From assembly GCF_020297365.1 (NCBI RefSeq), contig NZ_JAIXIG010000012.1:1-64000 (forward strand): a stretch of DNA of 64,000 nt, written 5' to 3'. Source of the DNA: Curtobacterium oceanosedimentum. Its GTDB lineage: Bacteria; Actinomycetota; Actinomycetes; Actinomycetales; Microbacteriaceae. The position numbers and the translations under genes were made by a program. Of this stretch, positions 34,404-42,980 are shown piece by piece. A model generated the notes under the pieces. It had not been told where the DNA came from, did not search any database, and saw nothing but the letters and a program-made list of their open reading frames with translations. How positions within the stretch are numbered: position 1 is the first letter of the stretch; each line of letters starts with the position of its first letter.

Positions 34404-35453
34404 TCAGGCGGGCTCGTGCCGCGGGATCTCGAGCCAGAGCGCGACCGAGTCGTCCTCGTCGCCGTCGTCGTCGTCCAGCCCCGCCCCGAGGGCGGCGGAC
34501 TCGCTCGCAGCGCCGTCCAGCCGCAGGCCCACGACGGTCACGGCCGAGTCGGACCCCTCGGCGACGGTCCGCACGATCACGTTGTCGGCGTCCCGGGCCT
34601 GCCGGAGGGCATCGGCGACGTGGGCGTGGATCCGGCGGATGTCCGGTGCGTCGAGTTCGTCGAGCCCGCCGTCGTCGTGCAGCTGCACGGTGGCGCCCCG
34701 ACGACGCAGGCGCATTACCTCGTCGCGGACGTCGTCCGACAGCAGCGAACGGCCGCGGATCTCGTCGCGGATGGCCTGTTCCAGGTGCAGGCACTCGGCA
34801 CGGTCGGCCTCGTCGAGGTCGCCGCACGAGTCGATGATCCGCTGCAGCATCGGCAGGGCCATCCGCGTCGTCTGGCTCAGGCGGAACTGGCGCTCGAACA
34901 CGTGCGCGTCCTGGGCGGCCTGCCAGTCGGCGGTCTCCTGCTCGGCACGCACGAGTTCGCGGGTGTTCCGGATGGCGCGACTCATCGCCGCCGCGAAGAC
35001 CGTGGCGATGGCGACCCAGGCGACGCTGCCGAGCACACCGAGTTCACCGAGCGCGCCGAGCCCGGCCCAGGCGACCGTGTAGACGGCGAGGAACAGCACG
35101 CCCGCCCAGGCGAACAGCCCGCGCCCGCGCACGACGAGCACCACCATGAGCGTGCCGACCGCGGCGATCCACCACGTGGAGGAGCCGGGGCCGGTACCGG
35201 TCTCGACGACCGGAGCGGCGATCACCGGCATCACCACCGCGGTCGCGAGCGCGAAGCAGGCGGTCCACACCGGGACGACCCGACCGGGCACGAACAGCGC
35301 GAGACCGGTCGCCGCCGCGTAGAGCACCATGCACGCGACGATCGGGGCGACCTGGTCCACGCGCGGCAGCGTCGCGACGGCGAGCACCAGGTGGTAGACG
35401 GAGAACAGCGACGCGAGTCCGACGGCGATGCTGGCCGGCAGCGAGACCTTCAC
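34404..35453 (-). CDS. Membrane sensor-like protein paired with histidine kinase
   Basis: 349 aa. Five or six helices in residues 1-160, then a coiled helical region (RNTRELVRAEQETADWQ...) and a C-terminal domain of about 120 residues that ends VALWLEIPRHEPA. The layout mimics a NarL-type histidine kinase, but I see no H-box His in the helical part and no N or G box (no N-x-x-x-H, no D-x-G-x-G), so catalysis is doubtful. It overlaps the real kinase upstream by 4 nt and is third in the operon after response regulator and kinase. Perhaps a co-sensor; inference only. Confidence 0.7.
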   Translation of the reverse strand: MKVSLPASIAVGLASLFSVYHLVLAVATLPRVDQVAPIVACMVLYAAATGLALFVPGRVVPVWTACFALATAVVMPVIAAPVVETGTGPGSSTWWIAAVGTLMVVLVVRGRGLFAWAGVLFLAVYTVAWAGLGALGELGVLGSVAWVAIATVFAAAMSRAIRNTRELVRAEQETADWQAAQDAHVFERQFRLSQTTRMALPMLQRIIDSCGDLDEADRAECLHLEQAIRDEIRGRSLLSDDVRDEVMRLRRRGATVQLHDDGGLDELDAPDIRRIHAHVADALRQARDADNVIVRTVAEGSDSAVTVVGLRLDGAASESAALGAGLDDDDGDEDDSVALWLEIPRHEPA

Positions 35454-36703
35454 GCGCTCGTCTCCGTCGTCGGGGTCCAGGTCAGCACCACGCGGGTGCC
35501 CTCGCCGGGTGCGGTGCGGACCTGCGCCTCGCCACCGACGGTCGCGACGCGCTCGACGATGGAGCGTCGGACGCCCAGCCGCTCGGCGGGGATCGCGGAC
35601 ACGTCGAAGCCGCGGCCGTCGTCACCCACCTCGACGAGCACGCCGTCGTCCTGCTGCTCGACGCGCACCCACCGGGTGACGTCGGGGCCGCCCGCGTGCT
35701 GGACGCTGTTCACGGCGGCCTGCAGCGCCGCCGAGGCCAGCGCGTCGGCGACGGCCGCGGGCAGCCGTGCCGGTCCGTCCGGGGCCGGGACGAGCCGGAC
35801 CGGTGCGGTCAGTGCGCCGACGGCGTCGCCGATCCGGGTCCGGAGCTCCGCGAGGGAGACCGGGGTCCGGTCACCGGGGCCGTCCGACGCCGCGGCCTCG
35901 AGGTGGTCGATCGCGTTCCGGGCCATCCGCGCCGCCAGCGTCTTCGCCTCGAGCGTGTCCGCCCGCGCGGCGGAGAGCAGCGTGGTGAGGACGCTGTCGT
36001 GCACGATGGCGTCGACCTGCACGCGCTCGACCTCGGTGGCGTGCTCGCGGATGGCGAGCGAGTACCGGCGGACCGCGGTGGCCTGCGCGGTGTCGACCGC
36101 CGTGGCCGCCCGCCGCAGGACCACCGCGATGACGAGCACCGCGCCGCTGAGCAGCGCCGTGTACACCCCGTCCAGCAGCGCCCGCACGAGCCCGACGTCG
36201 CCGCCGACCGGGCTGAGCCGGACGACCACGTACACGGCGGGCACGAGCGCGGTGTAGACCGTCGCACGCCACGCCGCGAAGCCCATCGCCGCAGCGGTGC
36301 AGCCGACGGTGCAGAACCACCACGGCCACGGCTGCTGCGTGTCCGGGATCGCGTCCTGCACCGTCACCGGCCAGGTCACGAGCGCGACGAGGAAGAGCAG
36401 CGCGCACACGATCTGCGCGAGCTGGGCGATCCGCTGCACGAACGCCGAGACGCCGACGAGCACGAACGACGCCGCGAGCGCGAGCGCCACGACCGGCCCC
36501 CAGAACGGGTGCAGGTGCGGCAGCTGCTGCAGCACCGCCGGGGCGTCGACGATGCCGAGGCCGACCGCGGCCATCGCGAGGAGGATCGCGAAGGCGCGCT
36601 CGACCGAGGCCTGCGTGATCGAGGTGCGGACGCTCCGCGCGGGGTCGGCGCCGAACGGGGTCGGCTCGACGGCCGTCCGCACCGACTCAGCCGCGGTCGC
36701 CAT
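35450..36703 (-). CDS. NarL-family sensor histidine kinase
   Basis: 417 aa. Helices cover about residues 35-200. The dimerisation/phosphorylation helix has DAIVHDSVLTTLLSAA (His235, the H-D-x-V-x-x-x-L pattern of HisKA_3-like kinases). The ATPase domain shows NSVQHAG (N box), VGDDGRGFD (G1), RLGVRRSIVERV and APGEGTRVVLTW (G2). It follows the response regulator by 5 nt and overlaps the sensor-like protein by 4 nt. Signal unknown. Confidence 0.88.
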   Translation of the reverse strand: MATAAESVRTAVEPTPFGADPARSVRTSITQASVERAFAILLAMAAVGLGIVDAPAVLQQLPHLHPFWGPVVALALAASFVLVGVSAFVQRIAQLAQIVCALLFLVALVTWPVTVQDAIPDTQQPWPWWFCTVGCTAAAMGFAAWRATVYTALVPAVYVVVRLSPVGGDVGLVRALLDGVYTALLSGAVLVIAVVLRRAATAVDTAQATAVRRYSLAIREHATEVERVQVDAIVHDSVLTTLLSAARADTLEAKTLAARMARNAIDHLEAAASDGPGDRTPVSLAELRTRIGDAVGALTAPVRLVPAPDGPARLPAAVADALASAALQAAVNSVQHAGGPDVTRWVRVEQQDDGVLVEVGDDGRGFDVSAIPAERLGVRRSIVERVATVGGEAQVRTAPGEGTRVVLTWTPTTETSA

Positions 36704-36708
36704 CCGTG

Positions 36709-37428
36709 TCAGCGACCGTCGCCGTCGGGGTCGATGCCCGAGTCGAGCCCGGGCAGGATGCCGTCCTCGACCGCACGACGCAGCAGGTCGACCTTCGTCG
36801 GCGCCGGGCGACCGACCTCGACGTACTTGACCCGGATGCGGTCGAGGTACTCGCGGGCGGTGGAGTAGCCGATGCCGAGCTGCTGAGCGGCGAGCTTGAG
36901 CGGCAGCCCCGATGCGTACAGGTGCAGGATCTCGCGCTCGCGTCGGCCGAGCTGCGCCTTGGCGAAGTCACGGTCGGCGTCGATGGCGCTCGCCCACTCG
37001 AGGTTGTTGAGGACGTCACCGCGGGCGACGGTCGCGACCGCCGCCATCACGGTCTTGGTGGCGGAGGACTTCGGGATGACGCCGGCAGCCCCTGCTGCGA
37101 GCGCCTCGCGGACGTTGGCGACGCGGTCGGCGATCGAGTGCACGAGCACCGCGGATCCGGTGCCCTGGACGCCCTTGACGTTCTCGGTCACGGTCGAGCC
37201 GTCACCGAGGGACAGGTCGAGGACGACGACGTCGACCTCACGCCCGTCGAGGTGCTGGACGTACTCGGGGACGCTGGCGGCGGTGAGCACCACCTCGAAC
37301 CCCTCGTTCTGGCACGCCGCCTGGATCCCGAGTCGGACGGACTCGTGGTCGTCGACGATCGCGACCCGGACGGGCCTCGCGGCCGCCCCGGACGTCTCGG
37401 TGCTGGTGGTTGTCGTTCCTGCTGCCAC
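36709..37428 (-). CDS. NarL/FixJ-type response regulator
   Basis: 239 aa. Receiver domain about 20-140: VAIVDDHESVRLG (acidic pocket), VVVLDLSLGDG (phospho-acceptor Asp71) and GVIPKSS (Lys). LuxR-type helix-turn-helix at about 165-225: LGRREREILHLYASGLPLKLAAQQLGI is cut here by eye; the pattern is R-E-x-E-x-L followed by A-x-x-L-x-I. First gene of the three-gene signalling operon (GTG start, GAGAGG ribosome site). Targets unknown. Confidence 0.9.
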   Translation of the reverse strand: MAAGTTTTSTETSGAAARPVRVAIVDDHESVRLGIQAACQNEGFEVVLTAASVPEYVQHLDGREVDVVVLDLSLGDGSTVTENVKGVQGTGSAVLVHSIADRVANVREALAAGAAGVIPKSSATKTVMAAVATVARGDVLNNLEWASAIDADRDFAKAQLGRREREILHLYASGLPLKLAAQQLGIGYSTAREYLDRIRVKYVEVGRPAPTKVDLLRRAVEDGILPGLDSGIDPDGDGR

Positions 37429-37543
37429 AGTGGCCTCTCGTTCCGATGTGCGACGCCGGCCCCTGAAACCGGTGTGCCATCAACGACTCAGGATACCCAG
37501 CCCGGACTCAGGTGCGGGGGTTCTCGGCCACGGCGCGCAGACG

Positions 37544-37601
37544 GGTCCACCGAAGAGCGGACACGGCTGCGCACGGGCCGGTCCACCGAAGCGCGGACAC
37601 G
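37544..37601 (+). repeat. Two 22-nt direct repeats, 36 bp apart
   Basis: GGTCCACCGAAG(A/C)GCGGACACG at 37544-37565 and 37580-37601, one mismatch, in the intergenic space between the response regulator start and the RNA methyltransferase terminator. Confidence 0.8.
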
Positions 37602-37610
37602 TCGACACGA

Positions 37611-37641
37611 CGGCCCCGTCGGGCGTGCGCCGACGGGGCCG
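37611..37641 (-). terminator. 12-bp hairpin after the RNA methyltransferase gene
   Basis: CGGCCCCGTCGG / CCGACGGGGCCG with a 7-nt loop, 8 nt beyond the stop at 37649 on the minus strand. Confidence 0.65.
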
Positions 37642-37648
37642 CGTGCGG

Positions 37649-38908
37649 TCAGCGCGCGGGCACCAGGCGCGCGACGGCCTCCATGTGGTGCGTGTGCGGG
37701 AACAGGTCGAACGCCCGCAGCGCCTCGAGCCGGTACCCGAGGTCGGCGAAGGTGGCGACGTCGCGGGCGAGCGCGACCGGGTCGCACGCCACGTAGACGA
37801 CCTGCTCCGGCTGCAGCGCCGCGATCTGCACGACCACGTCACGACCGGCACCGGCGCGCGGCGGGTCGAGGACGATCGTGCCGGCCCGGAAGCGGTCCTT
37901 CTCGGCCCGCGAGGCGTTCGCCACCGTGTTCGTCAGCCAGCGGTCGACCCGTCCGGTCTCGGCGCGCGCACCGATCCACTCGGACAGGTTCTCCTGCGCG
38001 TGCTCGGTCGCGCGGCCGGCGCTCTCGACGCTCGTGATGCGCGCCTTCGGGCCGACCAGGTCGCCGAGCGCCGCGGCGAGCAGGCCGACGCCGCCGTACA
38101 GGTCCAGGTGCGTGCCCTCGGGGTCGAGCCGGTCGCGGTCGACCAGGTCCTGCACGGCCTCGGTCAGCACGGAGGCCGCCGCCCGGTGCACCTGCCAGAA
38201 GCCGTTGTCGTCGACCTGGAACGTCCGCTCCCCCACGACCTCGGTGACGACGGTGGGCTTCTGGTCGTCGATGACGAGCCGCGCCCCCTCGGAGCCGCTC
38301 GGCGCGAGGACGTCGATCACCGACGACCCGGGCACCGCGCCCCGGCCGAGCGGGGCGCTCTGCTGCACGACCGCGGTCGCGAGCGGCAGGCCGGTGACCG
38401 GGATGACCGAGTGCGAGCGGGCCGCGAACGGACCGGCGGTGCCCTGCTCGTCGACGTGCAGGCGGACGCGGGTGCGCCAGCCGAGGCCGTTCGCCGCGTC
38501 GTCACCGGGAGCGGGCTCGACGACGACGTCGTGTCCGAGCACCTCGGTGAGGTCGACGCGCGCGAACCGCGCGAACGAGTCGACGAGGACGTCGTGCTTG
38601 AGCGTGCGCTGGTGCGGCAGGGCGATGTGCCCGAACTCGGCGCCACCCGGGCGCGTCTCGGGGTCGCGGTCGAGCGCGGCCTCGGCCCAGACGTGGTCCA
38701 CGCGGTGCTCGCTCGGCGTGACGACGCTGACCGTGTCGGCGCGCCAGAAGGACTTCTTGCGGTCCTCGGTCACCCGGGCGACGACGCGCTCACCGGGGAT
38801 CGCGTCCGAGACGAACACCACCCGCCCTTCGTGCCGTGCCACCGAGATGCCGCCGTGGGCGATCCCGGTGACGTCGAGTTCGAGCAGCGTGCCGACGGAT
38901 TCACCCAT
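37649..38908 (-). CDS. TRAM-domain 23S rRNA/tRNA (uracil-5)-methyltransferase, RumA/TrmA family
   Basis: 419 aa. N-terminal TRAM domain (LELDVTGIAHGGISVARHEGRVVFV), then a class I SAM methyltransferase: LDLYGGVGLLAAALGD (motif I), IVLDPPRAGAG (motif with D-P-P-R), and VVYVACDPVALARDVATF carrying the catalytic Cys. The C-terminal Glu (ME) motif HHMEAVARLV is present. No N-terminal Fe-S cysteine cluster is evident. ATG 38908; divergent from maf by 14 nt. Exact base modified is not predictable. Confidence 0.9.
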   Translation of the reverse strand: MGESVGTLLELDVTGIAHGGISVARHEGRVVFVSDAIPGERVVARVTEDRKKSFWRADTVSVVTPSEHRVDHVWAEAALDRDPETRPGGAEFGHIALPHQRTLKHDVLVDSFARFARVDLTEVLGHDVVVEPAPGDDAANGLGWRTRVRLHVDEQGTAGPFAARSHSVIPVTGLPLATAVVQQSAPLGRGAVPGSSVIDVLAPSGSEGARLVIDDQKPTVVTEVVGERTFQVDDNGFWQVHRAAASVLTEAVQDLVDRDRLDPEGTHLDLYGGVGLLAAALGDLVGPKARITSVESAGRATEHAQENLSEWIGARAETGRVDRWLTNTVANASRAEKDRFRAGTIVLDPPRAGAGRDVVVQIAALQPEQVVYVACDPVALARDVATFADLGYRLEALRAFDLFPHTHHMEAVARLVPAR

Positions 38909-38922
38909 GGTGAGATGGTCCC

Positions 38923-39729
38923 ATGCGTCTGTACCTCGCGAGTACATCCCCCGCCCGCCGTGCACTCCTGGCCCAGTCCGGGATCGAACCCGTGCTCGTC
39001 GCGCCCGGGGTGGACGAGGACGCCGTCGGCGCCGCCGCGGCCGCGTCCCTCGGCCGCGCCCTGACCGGCCCGGAGCTCGTCTCGCTGCTCGCCGTCGCCA
39101 AGGCGTCGGCCGTCGCGGACTCGGCGGTCGCCGGCGCTCCCGTGGACGGCGTGGTGTTCGGCGGCGACTCCGCGTTCGAGGTCGACGGGCAGCTGTACGG
39201 CAAGCCGCACGACCCGGTGGTCGCCCGCGAGCGCTGGCGACGGATGCTCGCCGCCGGCGGCGGCACGCTGTGGAGCGGGCACTGCGTTGTTGACCGGCGC
39301 CGGGACGTGGACCCGGCCACGGATCGGACGGGAGGCGCGGCTGCGGCCCGCCCCGCGCCTCCCGTCCGACCGGTGGACGCGCCGGGCGGCGGGCCGCTGG
39401 GGCTGGCTGGGTCGCTCGCCGACGTCGCGCCCGGCGGGTCGGCCATCGTCGTCGACGGCGACCGCGTGGTCGCGGTCGACAGCGCGGTGCTGACCTTCGC
39501 CGACGACGTGTCCGTCGACGAGATCGACGCGTACGTCGCGACGGGCGAGCCCCTCGAGGTCGCGGGGGCCTTCACCATCGACGGGCGGGCCGCGGCCTAC
39601 ATCACGCGCATCGACGGCGCACCGTCCGCGGTGATCGGGATGTCACTCCCGATGCTCCGGACGATGCTCCTCCGGGGCTTCGGCATCGCGTGGCACGACC
39701 TCTGGGGACACCAGACGCGCGCACTGTAG
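38923..39729 (+). CDS. maf: Maf-like nucleoside triphosphate pyrophosphatase with internal insertion
   Basis: 268 aa, longer than usual Maf (about 190-220). YLASTSPARRALL (S-x-S-P-R-R), GGDSAFEVDGQLYGKPHD and YVATGEPLEVAGAFTIDG are family motifs, so both halves are intact. Between GHCVVD (119-124) and AVDSAVLTFADD (from 184) sits an atypical stretch of about 60 residues rich in Gly/Ala/Pro/Arg. Residues 135-149 are encoded by a copy of the dispersed palindromic element read in frame. Maf enzymes hydrolyse non-canonical nucleotides; activity with this loop is probable but untested. In the accD5-like locus by conserved order. Confidence 0.9.
   Translation: MRLYLASTSPARRALLAQSGIEPVLVAPGVDEDAVGAAAAASLGRALTGPELVSLLAVAKASAVADSAVAGAPVDGVVFGGDSAFEVDGQLYGKPHDPVVARERWRRMLAAGGGTLWSGHCVVDRRRDVDPATDRTGGAAAARPAPPVRPVDAPGGGPLGLAGSLADVAPGGSAIVVDGDRVVAVDSAVLTFADDVSVDEIDAYVATGEPLEVAGAFTIDGRAAAYITRIDGAPSAVIGMSLPMLRTMLLRGFGIAWHDLWGHQTRAL
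39325..39368 (+). repeat. Palindromic element, copy E, inside maf
   Basis: Perfect 16-bp stem 39325-39340 / 39353-39368, arms starting CGGACGGGAGGCGCGG, loop CTGCGGCCCGCC. It shares the outer CGGACGGGAGGC / GCCTCCCGTCCG with copies A-D but has a different core. Confidence 0.85.
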
Positions 39730-39794
39730 ACATCCGCACCTGTTGGACACAGTTCTTTGTGGATGCCGGTCAATTCCCGCTCCCGCGGCGCGAA

Positions 39795-39800
39795 TACGCT
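39795..39800 (+). promoter_or_regulatory. -10 box for accA3
   Basis: TACGCT 8 nt before the ATG at 39809; near-leaderless arrangement. Confidence 0.4.
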
Positions 39801-39808
39801 GACTTACC

Positions 39809-41590
39809 ATGCCCCGTATCAGCAAGGTCCTCATCGCGAACCGCGGCGAGATCGCCGTCCGCATCATCCGCGCGGCCCGCGACGCAGGCAAGGCATCGGT
39901 CGCCGTCTACGCCGACCAGGACCGTGACGCCCTCCACGCCCGCCTCGCTGACGAGGCCTACGCGCTGAACGGCAGCACGAGCGCCGACACCTACCTCGTC
40001 ATCGACAAGATCATCTCGGTCGCCCGCCGCTCCGGCGCGGACGCCGTGCACCCGGGCTACGGGTTCCTCGCCGAGAACGCCGACTTCGCCCGTGCCGTCA
40101 TCGACGCCGGGCTCGTCTGGATCGGCCCCTCGCCGGAGTCGATCGAGCGCCTCGGCGACAAGGTCTCCGCGCGGCACGTCGCCGAGAAGGTCGGCGCCCC
40201 CCTCGCCCCCGGCACGATCGAGCCCGTCTCGGACGCGGCAGAGGTCATCGCGTTCGCCGACGAGGTCGGGCTCCCGGTCGCCATCAAGGCGGCGTTCGGC
40301 GGCGGCGGGCGTGGCCTGAAGGTCGCTCGCACGCGCGACGAGGTCGCCGCGCAGTTCGAGTCGGCGACGCGCGAAGCGATCGCCGCCTTCGGTCGCGGCG
40401 AGTGCTTCGTCGAGAAGTACCTGGACAAGCCGCGCCACGTCGAGACCCAGTGCCTCGCCGACGAGCACGGCAACGTGGTCGTCGTCTCGACGCGCGACTG
40501 CTCGCTGCAGCGTCGACACCAGAAGCTCGTCGAGGAGGCGCCCGCGCCGTACCTGTCCGACGCGCAGCAGGAGCGCCTGTACGAGTCGTCGAAGGCGATC
40601 CTGCGCGAGGTCGGCTACGTCGGCGCCGGCACGTGCGAGTTCCTCATCGGAGCCGACGGCACCGTGTCGTTCCTCGAGGTGAACACCCGTCTGCAGGTCG
40701 AGCACTGCGTCTCGGAGGAGGTCACCGGCATCGACCTCGTGCGTGAGCAGTTCCGCATCGCCGAGGGTGGCGTGCTCGACTACTCCGACCCGGAGCCGCG
40801 CGGGCACTCCTTCGAGTTCCGCATCAACGGCGAGGACCCGGGCCGCAACTTCTTCCCCGCGCCCGGCCCCGTGCACGCGTTCAACGCGCCGTCCGGCCCC
40901 GGCGTCCGTGTCGACTCGGGTGTCGTCTCCGGCGACGTCGTGTCCGGTTCGTTCGACTCGATGCTCGCGAAGCTCGTCGTCACCGGTGCCACGCGCTCCG
41001 AGGCCCTGGAACGTTCGCGCCGGGCACTCGCCGAGTTCGAGGTCACCGGCCTGCCGACCGTGCTGCCGTTCCACCGTGCGGTCGTGTCGGACCCGGCGTT
41101 CGCCACCCCCGACGACGAGCCGTTCAGCATCTACACGCAGTGGATCGAGACCGACTTCGTCAACGACATCCCGGCGTGGAGCGGCTCCCCCGAGGAACTG
41201 CCGGCGCCGACCTCGCGCGACACCGTCGTGGTCGAGGTGCAGGGCAAGCGCATCGAGGTCACCATGCCGTCGATCGTCGGCGGCGGGTCCGTCGGCGCCG
41301 CGGGTCGTCGTCCGGCCGGTCCCTCCGCTCCCCAGAAGCGCCGCTCGTCGGCGGTGCGCGGGGGCATGGCGAAGTCGGGCGGAGCCGTCGCATCGCCGAT
41401 GCAGGCCACCGTCGTCAAGCTCGCCGTCGCCGAGGGTGACACCGTGGTGAAGGGCGACCTGCTCGTCGTGCTCGAGGCCATGAAGATGGAGCAGCCCGTG
41501 CAGGCGCACAAGGACGGCGTCGTGACCGGCCTGAACGCCCCGGTCGGCCAGACGATCTCCTCCGGCCACGTCCTGCTCGAGCTCGCGTAG
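39809..41590 (+). CDS. Acyl-CoA carboxylase alpha subunit (biotin carboxylase + biotin carrier), AccA3-like
   Basis: 593 aa. Biotin carboxylase domain about 3-450: [46 protein letters not shown] (ATP Gly-rich loop), [13 protein letters not shown], and [19 protein letters not shown] linker (about 500-525) leads to the biotinyl domain, with [11 protein letters not shown] holding the biotinylated Lys. It pairs with AccD (31799) and AccE and is modified by BirA. The acc genes are split by the signalling operon, RNA methyltransferase and maf. Confidence 0.96.
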   Translation: MPRISKVLIANRGEIAVRIIRAARDAGKASVAVYADQDRDALHARLADEAYALNGSTSADTYLVIDKIISVARRSGADAVHPGYGFLAENADFARAVIDAGLVWIGPSPESIERLGDKVSARHVAEKVGAPLAPGTIEPVSDAAEVIAFADEVGLPVAIKAAFGGGGRGLKVARTRDEVAAQFESATREAIAAFGRGECFVEKYLDKPRHVETQCLADEHGNVVVVSTRDCSLQRRHQKLVEEAPAPYLSDAQQERLYESSKAILREVGYVGAGTCEFLIGADGTVSFLEVNTRLQVEHCVSEEVTGIDLVREQFRIAEGGVLDYSDPEPRGHSFEFRINGEDPGRNFFPAPGPVHAFNAPSGPGVRVDSGVVSGDVVSGSFDSMLAKLVVTGATRSEALERSRRALAEFEVTGLPTVLPFHRAVVSDPAFATPDDEPFSIYTQWIETDFVNDIPAWSGSPEELPAPTSRDTVVVEVQGKRIEVTMPSIVGGGSVGAAGRRPAGPSAPQKRRSSAVRGGMAKSGGAVASPMQATVVKLAVAEGDTVVKGDLLVVLEAMKMEQPVQAHKDGVVTGLNAPVGQTISSGHVLLELA

Positions 41591-41670
41591 GCGCGGGTGC
41601 GCGTGGGTCGCGTACGCGGCCGGGTCTGTCCGGCCCGTCGCCTCCCGCTCCCCCGGCGCGAACGCGCTTC

Positions 41671-41730
41671 GCACAACCAAAGTCACCTCGAACCGCCCAA
41701 TGGTCTGGTTCGAGGTGACTTTGGTTGTGC
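41671..41730 (+). repeat. 24-bp perfect palindrome, left bracket of AbiEi-like gene
   Basis: Arms 41671-41694 and 41707-41730, beginning GCACAACCAAAGT, 12-nt loop. It lies between convergent stops (41590 and 41754). The same arm, with about four differences in 24, recurs at 42814-42873. Confidence 0.95.
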
Positions 41731-41753
41731 GGTCGACACTCGAGCGCACCCGC

Positions 41754-42707
41754 TCACCGGATGTGGTGGAACGCGCGGACGTCCGTCGGGACCCCGACGG
41801 CGTGCAGGACAGCGCGCAGGGCCTCGGCGTCGTTCGCCTCGGGCCAGCCGAACCGCCCGAAGCCGCGGACATCTCCGTGCCGACGGAGCCGGTCCTCCCG
41901 CCGTTTCTCGTCCGCCACGACGTCGGCTGCTGAACGCCCCGCTGCTCGGAGCGCGGGGTCGCCGTACTTCGCGCGCCCGTCGAACTCCAGGACCACACCC
42001 TGCTCCGGGAACCAGAAGTCGACCCGTCCGATGAACCCGGCGGCGTCGTGGAACGCTCGCTGCAGGACCGGCCGAGGAGCGCCGACCTCGTCCAGAGCGA
42101 CCCTCGCGACGGACTCCCCCGGTGAACCGGTCGCCGGACCGGCCAGGTCGAGCGCGACGGCTGCTCGATGCCGTCCGTGCGCCGCGGTCCGACGTTCGAG
42201 TTCGTCACGGAGCGCCTGGTCGCTGACGCCACGCTGCAGGGCGACGTCGAGGGCGGGAACCGCGAGGCGGAGGTCGTGTGAGATCGCCACGTCGACGGCT
42301 GTCGTGACCAGGTCGGTCAACCGTCGTCCGTTCGCGACCATGACCTGGGTCCGGAGCTCGCGCCCCTTCCCCGGACGCTTGCGGACGTGGGTGAGCGACT
42401 GGGAGGTGCTCCGGAGCGGGTCGATCACCTCGACCACGTCCGGGAACTCGCCCCGCCAGGGCAGCCCGTGGAGCGCAGCCGCCGAAGCGTGGGAGACGAC
42501 GAGCCGCTCGGCGATGCCGTCGTGCACGGCTTTGATCCGCGCGATGTGTCGTTCTCCCGGCGTCGCCCGGCGCCACTCGTCGGCGTCGACGAAGCGCCCC
42601 GGTACCAGCCGGACGAGGCGACCGGTGTCGGCGTCCTTCCGTTGCGCTCGTCCTGTCCGTCCGCTCGTGTCCGCCGAGCCACCGCGGATGATCGTGAGTC
42701 GTGCCAT
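41754..42707 (-). CDS. AbiEi-like / DUF559-type nuclease-fold protein
   Basis: 317 aa. The N-terminal half (SHASAAALHGLPWRGEFPD, then VHVRKR-like HVRKRPGKGREL and TDLVTTAVDVA) matches the layout of proteins annotated in actinobacteria as type IV toxin-antitoxin AbiEi-like. The C-terminal half looks like a Vsr/DUF559 PD-(D/E)xK nuclease: GESVAR (Glu199), GRVDFWFPEQGVVLEFDGRAK is the core, with Asp230, Glu241, Asp243 and Lys247. ATG 42707; no cognate AbiEii toxin is adjacent. Bracketed by two related palindromes at 41671 and 42814. Function not established: defence, DNA repair or a selfish unit are possible. Confidence 0.7.
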   Translation of the reverse strand: MARLTIIRGGSADTSGRTGRAQRKDADTGRLVRLVPGRFVDADEWRRATPGERHIARIKAVHDGIAERLVVSHASAAALHGLPWRGEFPDVVEVIDPLRSTSQSLTHVRKRPGKGRELRTQVMVANGRRLTDLVTTAVDVAISHDLRLAVPALDVALQRGVSDQALRDELERRTAAHGRHRAAVALDLAGPATGSPGESVARVALDEVGAPRPVLQRAFHDAAGFIGRVDFWFPEQGVVLEFDGRAKYGDPALRAAGRSAADVVADEKRREDRLRRHGDVRGFGRFGWPEANDAEALRAVLHAVGVPTDVRAFHHIR

Positions 42708-42813
42708 GTCCACACGGTGTCGCAGTGAGTGTCTACCCTGGCCGCCCGGGCGCCTCCCTGTGGAGACCGCGCGCGACGGAGCCCCTGTGGAGGGGCCGGC
42801 GTCGCACACCTGG

Positions 42814-42873
42814 GCACAACCAAAGTGCCTCCGAGCCGCGTGTTGTCGCGGTTCGGAGACACTTTGGTTGTGC
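42814..42873 (+). repeat. 27-bp palindrome, right bracket of AbiEi-like gene
   Basis: Arms 42814-42840 and 42847-42873, beginning GCACAACCAAAGTG, with two mismatches and a 6-nt loop TGTTGT. Paralogous to the palindrome at 41671. It also lies downstream of the leftward phosphomutase gene. Confidence 0.95.
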
Positions 42874-42980
42874 GAGCGGTTGCAGCGCCGGGGGCGCGGA
42901 CCAGCGGCGCGAATGAGCGGCGCTGCGCCGGCGGACCGCCGGCGGAGCGCCAGCGGACCGGCGGCCCGCGCAGCGCGCCC

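Noticed and set aside
34404-35453. Calling this gene a full histidine kinase
   Set aside because: No phosphorylatable His context and no N or G boxes are visible; described as sensor-like instead.
41671-42873. Palindrome-bracketed gene considered as an insertion sequence
   Set aside because: The encoded protein lacks transposase motifs, the palindromes are hairpins and not inverted terminal repeats of each other in the usual sense, and no target-site duplication was seen.
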